A stretch of 6,015 bases of DNA from the NCBI GenBank assembly GCA_947253195.1, contig CAMXXM010000090.1, positions 1 to 6,015 of the forward strand. Direction: 5' to 3'. The position numbers and the translations under genes were made by a program. Under the pieces are notes generated by a model. That model was not told where the DNA came from. It saw only the letters and a program-made list of their open reading frames with translations, and did no database searches. Shown here piece after piece: positions 1 to 5,863 of this stretch. Each line of letters begins with the position of its first letter. Within the stretch, counting starts at the first letter, position 1. This DNA is from an uncultured Porphyromonas sp. GTDB taxonomy: Bacteria; Bacteroidota; Bacteroidia; Bacteroidales; Porphyromonadaceae.

Positions 1-2883
1 GAAGACCCTCAGACAGACCCCACCGACACCGAGGAGTACATCGTGGCGCATGGCGTCCGGGTCAATAATCTGAAGAATGTCTCCCTCTCAATTCCGAGGG
101 ACCACTACACCGTATTCACCGGTCTGAGTGGCTCGGGAAAGAGTTCGCTCGCCTTTGACACCCTCTACGCGGAGGGTCAGAGGCGCTACGTCGAGAGCCT
201 GAGCGTCTACGCCCGACAGTTTGTCGCCAAGATGGCAAAGCCCGAGGTGGACTATATCCTCGGCATCCCCCCCGCCATCGCGATCGAGCAGCGGATCCCC
301 AATAGGACCCCCCGCTCCACCGTCGGCACCTCGTCGGAGATCTACGACTACCTGAGGATGTTCTTTGCCCGGGTGGGGCACACCTTCAGCCCCATAAGCG
401 GGGAGGAGGTGAAGCGTGAGACGACAGAGGACGTGGTCGACTTTATCCAGTCCCTCGGCGAGGGCACGCCCTACATGATCTGCGCCCCGCTCCTCATCCC
501 CGACGATCGGTCGCCGATGGACCACCTTGCCATCCTGAGGGCCAATGGCTACTCGCGTGTGCTGGTCGGGGACGAGGTGCAGAGGATCAATGATCTCGTG
601 GAGGGGAAGGAGGAGCTCCCCTCCGCCCGGCAGCTCGGTGAGATGCTGCTGGTGATTGACCGCCTGAGGGTGGAGGGTGATGCCGATGCTGTCCGTGGTC
701 GGGTAGGGGACTCGGTGGAGACTGCGTTCTTTGAGGGGCATGGCGACTGCCGGATCGTCTGGAGGGGCGGGTCGCGCTCCTTCAGCGACCGCTTCGAGGC
801 GGATGGGATCGTCTTCGAGGAGCCGTCGGACAAGCTCTTCAGCTTCAATAGCTCCATCGGTGCCTGCCCCACCTGTGAGGGCTTCAGCATAGTGATGGGG
901 ATCGATGAGGATCTCGTGGTGCCCGACAAGTCCCTCTCCGTCCGTGAGGGGTGTGTCCAGTGCTGGCACGGACCCAAGATGTCTCGCTGGCAGAGGCGCT
1001 TTATGACCCAGGCAGGGGACGGGGGATTTCCACTCGACACCCCCTACCACGAGCTGACAAGGGAGGAGAAAAACCTCCTTTGGCATGGCGGCAAAGGGGT
1101 CTGGGGGATCGATGACTTCTTTGACTTCCTGCGAGAAAATCAGCACAAGATGCACTTCCGGATTATGCTGGCGCGCTATCGGGGTCGGTCGCTCTGTCCC
1201 GACTGTCAGGGGCGACGGCTGCGGAAGGAGGCGTTTTATGTCAAGGTGGGAGGCAAGGACATCGGTGACTTGGTGGAGATGCCGGTGAGCCGGCTGGCAG
1301 ACTGGCTGGACGCTCTCGAGCTGCCGAAGGAGGATGTGAAGGTTGGCTCGCGCTTGCTCGATGAGCTCCGCCGCAGGGTGCGGCTCCTGGTCGACATCGG
1401 CCTGGGGTACCTGACCCTCGACCGCGTCTCGGGAACCCTCTCGGGGGGCGAGAGCCAGCGGATCAATCTCGCCACCTCGCTCGGTGGTGGACTCATCGGT
1501 GCGCTCTATGTCCTCGATGAACCCTCGATAGGACTTCATGCGAGGGACGGCCACCTCCTGATCGACATCGTCAGGAGACTCACCGATGCCGGCAATACCG
1601 TGGTGGTCGTGGAGCATGATGAGGAGATGATCCGCGCTGCGGACCACCTCGTCGACCTGGGACCTCTGGCGGGGCGGCTCGGCGGTGAGATCGTCTATGA
1701 GGGGAGCCCGGCGGAGCTGCCGGCACGTAAGAGCAAGAGCCTGACGGTGGAGTACCTGACGGGGCGGATGATGATCCCGTGGCCGGAGGAGCGGCACCCC
1801 TTCTCCCACACCATCGACATCAAGGGCGCCTATCGGCACAATCTGAAGAATATCGATGTCTCCATCCCCCTCGGGGTGATCACCGTGGTCACCGGAGTGA
1901 GCGGCTCCGGCAAGAGTACGCTGATGAAGGACCTGCTCTACGAGGGGATGAGCAAGTATCTGCTCTACGGCCTCTCCGGTGTCAAGCTGGAGATGAAGGG
2001 GCTGAGAGGGGACCTCAATGCCGTCGACAGGGTGGAGTATGTGGATCAGGATGCGCTGGGCCTCAGCTCGCGCTCCAACCCCGCCACCTACATCGGCCTC
2101 TACGACGACCTGCGGTCGCTGATGGGGCAGCAGCCACTGGCTCGGCAGATGGGCTTCGGGCCGGGAGACTTCTCCTTCAATCGCGAGGGCGGTCGGTGCG
2201 AAAATTGTCAGGGCGAGGGCTATGTCACCGTGGAGATGCAGTTTATGGCTGATATGCGGCTCCTCTGCGAGGAGTGCCACGGCAAGCGCTTCAAGGACGA
2301 TATCCTCGAGGTTACCTTCCACGACAAGAATATCTACGACTTCCTCGAGATGACCGTCGAGGAGGCGATCGACTTCTTCACCCCCCTCACGGAGGAGGCT
2401 AAGGAGGTCTCCTCCATCCTGCAGGGGCTGCAGGTGCTGAGCGATGTGGGGCTGGGGTACGTCCATCTGGGGCAGTCGTCGTCGACGCTCTCCGGCGGTG
2501 AGAGTCAGCGACTCAAGCTCGCCTCCTACCTCGCCGGGGTGACGGAGAAGAGCCTCTTCATCTTTGACGAGCCGACCACCGGCCTCCACATACACGACAT
2601 ACGGACGCTGATGGGAACCTTCCGGAGGCTGGTGGAGGCGGGGCACACCGTCGTCATCGTGGAGCACAATCTGGAGGTGGTGAAGCTCGCCGATCACGTC
2701 ATCGACCTGGGGCCTGAGGGTGGTCTTGAGGGGGGGCACCTCGTCTTTGCCGGCACGCCGGAGGAGCTGATGGAGTGCAAGGAGTCCTACACCGGGCAGT
2801 ACCTCCGGCAGCTCTACGACCGCCAGCACCCGGCAACGAAGCGCCGCCCCCAGACTAAGAAACCAACGACCAAGAAACAATAA
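1..2883 (+). CDS. uvrA: UvrA-type excinuclease ABC ATPase subunit, 5' end outside window
   Basis: Damage-recognition ATPase of nucleotide excision repair. A UvrA dimer scans DNA and loads UvrB at lesions in the cytoplasm. Numbered from the first visible codon, it shows two ABC modules. Module one has Walker A GLSGSGKS (41-48), signature LSGGESQR (480-487), Walker B Asp506/Glu507 with DEPSIGLH, and switch His539. Module two has Walker A GVSGSGKS (632-639), signature 830-837, Asp856/Glu857 with DEPTTGLH, and His889. Zinc-type CxxC pairs lie at 289/292, 399/402, 733/736 and 756/759. A UvrB-binding-like region spans about 140-265. The frame is open to base 1, and the conserved N-terminus begins near EYIVAHGVR, before the GTG at 43, so the true start is probably off-window. 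A GAGGAG six bases before that GTG keeps it possible as a start. The tail is Lys/Arg-rich. The sequence resembles the second UvrA usual in Bacteroidales, which may differ in role from UvrA1 (inference from memory). Codons are strongly G/C-ending. Confidence 0.95.
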   Translation, partial: EDPQTDPTDTEEYIVAHGVRVNNLKNVSLSIPRDHYTVFTGLSGSGKSSLAFDTLYAEGQRRYVESLSVYARQFVAKMAKPEVDYILGIPPAIAIEQRIPNRTPRSTVGTSSEIYDYLRMFFARVGHTFSPISGEEVKRETTEDVVDFIQSLGEGTPYMICAPLLIPDDRSPMDHLAILRANGYSRVLVGDEVQRINDLVEGKEELPSARQLGEMLLVIDRLRVEGDADAVRGRVGDSVETAFFEGHGDCRIVWRGGSRSFSDRFEADGIVFEEPSDKLFSFNSSIGACPTCEGFSIVMGIDEDLVVPDKSLSVREGCVQCWHGPKMSRWQRRFMTQAGDGGFPLDTPYHELTREEKNLLWHGGKGVWGIDDFFDFLRENQHKMHFRIMLARYRGRSLCPDCQGRRLRKEAFYVKVGGKDIGDLVEMPVSRLADWLDALELPKEDVKVGSRLLDELRRRVRLLVDIGLGYLTLDRVSGTLSGGESQRINLATSLGGGLIGALYVLDEPSIGLHARDGHLLIDIVRRLTDAGNTVVVVEHDEEMIRAADHLVDLGPLAGRLGGEIVYEGSPAELPARKSKSLTVEYLTGRMMIPWPEERHPFSHTIDIKGAYRHNLKNIDVSIPLGVITVVTGVSGSGKSTLMKDLLYEGMSKYLLYGLSGVKLEMKGLRGDLNAVDRVEYVDQDALGLSSRSNPATYIGLYDDLRSLMGQQPLARQMGFGPGDFSFNREGGRCENCQGEGYVTVEMQFMADMRLLCEECHGKRFKDDILEVTFHDKNIYDFLEMTVEEAIDFFTPLTEEAKEVSSILQGLQVLSDVGLGYVHLGQSSSTLSGGESQRLKLASYLAGVTEKSLFIFDEPTTGLHIHDIRTLMGTFRRLVEAGHTVVIVEHNLEVVKLADHVIDLGPEGGLEGGHLVFAGTPEELMECKESYTGQYLRQLYDRQHPATKRRPQTKKPTTKKQ

Positions 2884-2891
2884 GCAGTACT

Positions 2892-4205
2892 ATGACTTAC
2901 GAGGAGACACTGGACTTTCTCTTTAAGCAACTACCGGTCTATCAGATCGAGGGCGGAAAGGCCTATAAGCCGGGGCTGGAACGGACGCGCGAGATCCTCG
3001 CCGCCTGTGGCAGTCCGGACCGGGAGCTGACCGCTCTCCATGTGGCGGGAACCAATGGCAAGGGCTCTACCTCTTACCTCCTCGCCTCCGTGCTGCGTGC
3101 TGCCGGGCTGAGGGTGGGACTCTTCACCTCACCCCATATCGTCACCTACCGGGAGCGGATTCGGATCAATGGGGAGATGATCCCGGAGGAGTACATCACC
3201 CGATTTGTGGAGCAGTTTCTCCGCGACCTGGGGGACCACCTGCAGCCGTCGTTCTTTGAGCTGACCACGGCGCTCGCCTTCCGCTACTTTGTGGATGAGA
3301 AGGTGGACATAGCCGTGGTGGAGGTCGGTATGGGCGGTCGGCTCGACAGCACCAACGTCCTCCGCCCGCTCGTCAGCGTGATCACGAATGTGAGCATGGA
3401 TCATATGCAGTTCCTCGGCAACACTCTCGGCGAGATCGCCCATGAGAAGGCGGGGATCATCAAGCCTCATACCCCGGTGGTGCTGGGGCGGAGCATTGAC
3501 CGGCCTGTACAGGAGGTGGTGCGTGCCAAGGCAGCCGAGGAGCAGGCGCCCCTCACGCTGGCGGATCGGTCGGGTGAGATCCTGTCGCACGAGGAGATCG
3601 AGGGGATAGGGTACCGAGTGGAGACAAAGACCTTTGGCACCATCGATCTGCCACTCATGGGAGCATACCAGCTGCAGAACCTCGGGACCGTCCTCGAGAC
3701 GATCAAGCTGATCTGCAATCGGTATGAGATCACCCCGGAGATGGTCCGGGAGGGAGTCGCCAGGGTGGCGGACTTCGGTCTCAGCGGTCGCCTGCAGATG
3801 ATCCGGCAGAGCGACCCGCGGATCTTCATCGACGCCGGGCACAATATCGGCGCCTGGGCTTACCTCGGCCCTCAGCTCGAGACGTGGGCCGGGGATGGAG
3901 GGCTCGCCGTGGTTCTGGGCATGTCGGCCGACAAGGATGTCGACCACGTGCTGGAGCGGCTGCCGCGGGAGACGCACCTCATCTGCACCCGGGCTCATGT
4001 GGAGCGCGCGATGAGTGCTGCAGACTTTGCCGAGCACGCGCGATCGCACGGCATCGAGCCGGTGCTGGTGATCGAGGATGTGCGGGAGGCGTACCGTACG
4101 GCGATCGACTACTGCCGGGCGCACTCTGTCCGGACGCTATTTGTCGGCGGCAGCTTCTTCGTCCTCTCCGACCTGCTGACAGAACCGGGTGAGGACACGC
4201 TGTGA
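2892..4205 (+). CDS. folC: Bifunctional dihydrofolate synthase / folylpolyglutamate synthase
   Basis: Mur-ligase-family enzyme that joins glutamate to dihydropteroate to give dihydrofolate, and extends the polyglutamate tail of folates, using ATP. It is cytoplasmic. The 437 residues match the usual family length. Visible motifs are P-loop GTNGKGST (53-60), TSPH (79-82) followed by RERIRING, FFELTTALAF (121-130), VEVGMGGRLDSTN (143-155), SMDH (168-171), and EKAGIIK (185-191), whose Lys186 is the position carbamylated in characterised FolC and Mur ligases. DAGHN at 314-318 takes the place of the common DGAHN and agrees with Bacteroidales homologues I recall. The C-terminal Mur-ligase domain ends in VGGSFFVLSDLL. 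The ATG lies 8 bp after the uvrA stop, with no Shine-Dalgarno sequence, as is normal in Bacteroidota. Cotranscription with uvrA is likely. Whether both activities are present cannot be read from sequence alone. Confidence 0.95.
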   Translation: MTYEETLDFLFKQLPVYQIEGGKAYKPGLERTREILAACGSPDRELTALHVAGTNGKGSTSYLLASVLRAAGLRVGLFTSPHIVTYRERIRINGEMIPEEYITRFVEQFLRDLGDHLQPSFFELTTALAFRYFVDEKVDIAVVEVGMGGRLDSTNVLRPLVSVITNVSMDHMQFLGNTLGEIAHEKAGIIKPHTPVVLGRSIDRPVQEVVRAKAAEEQAPLTLADRSGEILSHEEIEGIGYRVETKTFGTIDLPLMGAYQLQNLGTVLETIKLICNRYEITPEMVREGVARVADFGLSGRLQMIRQSDPRIFIDAGHNIGAWAYLGPQLETWAGDGGLAVVLGMSADKDVDHVLERLPRETHLICTRAHVERAMSAADFAEHARSHGIEPVLVIEDVREAYRTAIDYCRAHSVRTLFVGGSFFVLSDLLTEPGEDTL

Positions 4206-4234
4206 GCAAACTCATCTCGGACGGGCCCTTGTGA

Positions 4235-4286
4235 GACGCGCGTAGGGATGGATACTGGGCTGTGCCCCCCTCTTGACCTACGCGTC
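4235..4286 (+). repeat. Bulged stem-loop 29 bp after folC
   Basis: The arms are GACGCGCGTAGG (4235-4246) and CCTACGCGTC (4277-4286). They pair over 10 bp with a two-base CG bulge. The 30-nt loop contains a small GGGC-TGT-GCCC hairpin (4257-4267). The element could end uvrA-folC transcription or protect the mRNA 3' end. No T-run follows directly; the nearest is TTTTT at 4322-4326. A classical intrinsic terminator is therefore not shown. Confidence 0.4.
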
Positions 4287-4381
4287 AGGAAATGGCATGC
4301 TTCGGATGCATCCTCGACTGATTTTTCTGCTAGATGCTTCGGCTAAGACGTGTCTCTATATGACTGTCACTTTTTAATGGT

Positions 4382-4460
4382 CCCCCTGTACCACGTGATA
4401 ATAATATGTTAGTTTTGGCTGTTTCTATGGGGTAGCATTTGTTCGTGGTACGTGTGGGGG
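4382..4460. repeat. Inverted repeat flanking the glycosyltransferase promoter region
   Basis: The perfect 8-bp arms GTACCACG (4388-4395) and CGTGGTAC (4444-4451) are 48 bp apart. Outside them, CCCCC (4382-4386) faces GGGGG (4456-4460), offset by a 1-base gap on the left and a 4-base gap on the right. The A/T-rich interior contains the only TAnnTTTG box seen in this spacer. Bacteroides invertible promoters have this general layout, but their repeats are usually longer. The other possibilities are a regulator-binding site, an mRNA structure or chance. Confidence 0.45.
4386..4417 (+). promoter_or_regulatory. Candidate Bacteroidota sigma-A promoter for the glycosyltransferase gene
   Basis: TAGTTTTG at 4410-4417 matches the Bacteroides -7 consensus TAnnTTTG exactly. 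The expected -33 TTTG is not present: at the right spacing there is only CTG at 4386-4388. A second, weaker candidate is TAGCATTTG at 4433-4441, one base too long, with TTTG at 4414-4417 only 15 bp upstream. Either would start transcription some 50-75 nt before the ATG at 4498. The interior of the flanking inverted repeat has no such box on the minus strand. Confidence 0.35.
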
Positions 4461-4497
4461 AGCGCGGATTGTGCCGCATGAGCTAAGTACAAACTTT

Positions 4498-5343
4498 ATG
4501 CATATAGACAGAGAGAAAGATCAGCCGTTGGTGACCATCGTCATCCCCTGCTATAATGGGGAGCGATTTATCGCTCGCTGCCTCTCCTCCATTGAGAGAC
4601 AGACCTACAACCGGCTCGAGGTGCTCCTCATCGATGATGGAAGTCAGGATCAATCAACAAGGGAAGTGAAGAAGTACCCCTTCGCGAGAGTTGTCTCCAA
4701 CGGTACTAATCAGGGGGTCTCCTACTCGCGAAATCACGGGCTGGAGGAGGCTTGTGGGAAGTATATACACTTCTTAGATGTGGATGACGAGGTCAATAGC
4801 ACCTTCTATGAGAGACTGGTCCACAACGCTGAGCTTTCAGGAGCCGAGGTGACAGCAGCAGGATTTATCTATCAGGAGTTCCCTGAGAAGTCGCATCTCT
4901 TCCGACGACATAGGGTAGTCACTGATCCACTGGATCGGCTGATGATCACCTTTGTAACCAAGATATGTTGCGTGTGGCGATACCTCTTCAGGACCGACTT
5001 TATCCGAAGTAACCTCGAGCTGAGGTTCCCGGTTGGGCAGCTTGCAGAGGATCTATACTTCTCTGTACGAGCCCTCTACTATGCCGACAAGGTGGCTACA
5101 GCCCCAGGAGCGGAGTATCTCTATCGATATGAACCTCACTCGATCGTGCATAAGGATGATCCACAGGCGCGTCGTGCTCTGGAGGAGGGGGAGCGGAAAT
5201 CGAGAGAGGGGATCATTGAGTTCCTAAGGGAACGAGGATTGGAGAAGGCTCTCGGGTCACGCTTCTTCTCGACTGACTATGTGCTGAATAAGATCCGAAA
5301 CTACCTCCGTGGTTGTCCTACAGACCTGACCGAGCGGCACTAG
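4498..5343 (+). CDS. Glycosyltransferase family 2 (GT-A fold)
   Basis: Transfers a sugar from a nucleotide-sugar donor, most likely while building a surface polysaccharide, LPS O-chain or glycoprotein glycan at the cytoplasmic face of the inner membrane. Donor and acceptor cannot be read from sequence. Numbered from ATG 4498 (281 residues), the GT-A domain opens with TIVIPCYNGE (13-22). It continues with IDDGS (donor-site Asp46/Asp47), NQGVSYSRNHGL (71-82), and FLDVDD (92-97), whose Asp94-x-Asp96 is the metal-binding DXD. Later come WRYLFR and AEDLYF, whose Glu184-Asp185 matches the catalytic-base region. No membrane segment is obvious. The frame also allows GTG at 4471. I prefer the ATG because an A/T-rich leader precedes it and the conserved domain starts ten residues on. 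It uses TTA, CTA and TCA codons, unlike its upstream neighbours, and is visibly less G+C-rich, suggesting acquired DNA. It stands alone here, with its own likely promoter and a hairpin after its stop. Confidence 0.9.
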   Translation: MHIDREKDQPLVTIVIPCYNGERFIARCLSSIERQTYNRLEVLLIDDGSQDQSTREVKKYPFARVVSNGTNQGVSYSRNHGLEEACGKYIHFLDVDDEVNSTFYERLVHNAELSGAEVTAAGFIYQEFPEKSHLFRRHRVVTDPLDRLMITFVTKICCVWRYLFRTDFIRSNLELRFPVGQLAEDLYFSVRALYYADKVATAPGAEYLYRYEPHSIVHKDDPQARRALEEGERKSREGIIEFLRERGLEKALGSRFFSTDYVLNKIRNYLRGCPTDLTERH

Positions 5344-5357
5344 ATGCATCCCTCCGG

Positions 5358-5379
5358 GGGATTAGGCACGCTTAGTCCC
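5358..5379 (+). terminator. Terminator-like hairpin after the glycosyltransferase gene
   Basis: Nine pairs form between 5358-5366 (GGGATTAGG) and 5371-5379 (CTTAGTCCC), including two G-T wobbles, around a four-base CACG loop. The hairpin begins 14 bp after the stop codon. Only two T's follow before A's, so the U-tract is poor and termination efficiency is uncertain. It could instead be a 3'-end stabilising stem. Confidence 0.4.
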
Positions 5380-5382
5380 TTA

Positions 5383-5520
5383 ATGAGGTAGATAAGAATA
5401 GTGTACCGATGAAGAGGTGTGACTACCTACTCCTCTCCGCCCAACCTCCCTCTCAAGATAATCCTGGGACAGCTCTACTCATCGAAATTACCCATGAGGT
5501 AGAGAATCCTCAAAATGAGG
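5383..5520 (+). repeat. Short dispersed ATGAGG repeats
   Basis: ATGAGGTAGA occurs at 5383-5392 and again at 5494-5503. A shortened copy, ATGAGG, lies at 5515-5520. Each is followed by a purine-rich stretch (TAAG, GAATCC and AGACAA respectively). The first two read ATG-AGG-TAG, a two-codon ORF. No function is known to me, and chance similarity in purine-rich DNA is possible. Confidence 0.3.
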
Positions 5521-5666
5521 AGACAAGGAGTAACGACGAGAGGGAAGTTACCACGACGGAGGGAAAGAAAGAGCAACTCTATGAAACCCTTAAGCTGCTC
5601 TATAAGTCATTTCGGGCGTGGAAATATATCTCCTCTGGCTCAAAAAGTCTGTCTTGTGGCAGATAA
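5409..5666 (+). CDS. Doubtful small hypothetical ORF
   Basis: An 85-codon ORF from ATG 5409 to TAA, beginning 66 bp after the glycosyltransferase stop and beyond the hairpin there. I recognise no family. Its middle (about residues 28-65) is rich in Glu, Asn, Thr and Lys and looks like a hydrophilic, helix-forming segment, leading into LYETLKLLYKSFRAWKYI. There is no signal peptide or clear membrane segment. No Shine-Dalgarno sequence or good promoter box is seen ahead of it. It could be a genuine accessory protein, the remains of a longer gene, or a chance ORF. The Glu/Lys-rich segment is the only reason it is listed. Confidence 0.22.
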   Translation: MKRCDYLLLSAQPPSQDNPGTALLIEITHEVENPQNEETRSNDEREVTTTEGKKEQLYETLKLLYKSFRAWKYISSGSKSLSCGR

Positions 5667-5726
5667 GAGATCTAAGCAGTCCCTACACCCAACGGTCTAC
5701 AACGACGCCTTGAAAGCAGGCGAACC

Positions 5727-5743
5727 ATGGGCTGTCAGCCCAT
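5727..5743. repeat. Perfect 8-bp inverted repeat with one-base centre
   Basis: ATGGGCTG (5727-5734) and CAGCCCAT (5736-5743) are exact inverted copies around T5735. As RNA this gives a six-pair stem with a UGUCA loop. It lies 120 bp past the stop of the minus-strand gene and 380 bp past the glycosyltransferase gene. It has no T-run on either side, so it is not a standard terminator. A protein-binding dyad or part of a structured RNA is possible. Confidence 0.4.
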
Positions 5744-5863
5744 TAGAAGCAGAATTCATCGCTCCCGCTGTGAGTCTTGCAGGAAGTCAGAGTGGGCAAA
5801 AGTACGGAACAGAATACCCGTGCCCTATGATCGAGGCTTTGGGATTTAAGTATCGCAGGATTG

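Larger units (their letters stand above)
5380..5863. other. Stretch with no confident gene between convergent genes
   Basis: About 480 bp separates the glycosyltransferase gene from the minus-strand gene at the right edge. It is less G+C-rich than uvrA-folC. It holds one weak 85-codon ORF, three ATGAGG-type repeats and one perfect palindrome, each listed separately. I recognise no tRNA, rRNA, tmRNA, RNase P or SRP RNA signature and no CRISPR repeat. Decayed coding or insertion-element remnants are possible, but no transposase motif is visible. Confidence 0.5.

Noticed and set aside
88..2880. A 930-codon open frame on the minus strand across uvrA
   Set aside because: It is exactly codon-aligned with uvrA, so its stops would need TTA, CTA or TCA codons, which uvrA avoids. 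The translation is low-complexity and matches no family, so it is a codon-bias shadow.
3129..4124. A 331-codon minus-strand open frame across folC
   Set aside because: It has the same codon-aligned shadow origin, from lack of TTA, CTA and TCA in folC. No protein family is visible.
4471..4497. GTG at 4471 as the glycosyltransferase start
   Set aside because: It is possible, but the ATG at 4498 has an A/T-rich leader typical of Bacteroidota and still leaves ten residues before the conserved domain.
4206..4497. tRNA, riboswitch or CRISPR in the spacer
   Set aside because: No T-loop consensus, no riboswitch core that I recognise and no regularly spaced repeats.
4305..5351. GATGCATCC at 4305-4313 and 5343-5351 as direct repeats flanking the glycosyltransferase gene
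   Set aside because: Nine bases with a palindromic core can recur by chance over 1 kb. The flanks differ, and nothing indicates a transposition target duplication.
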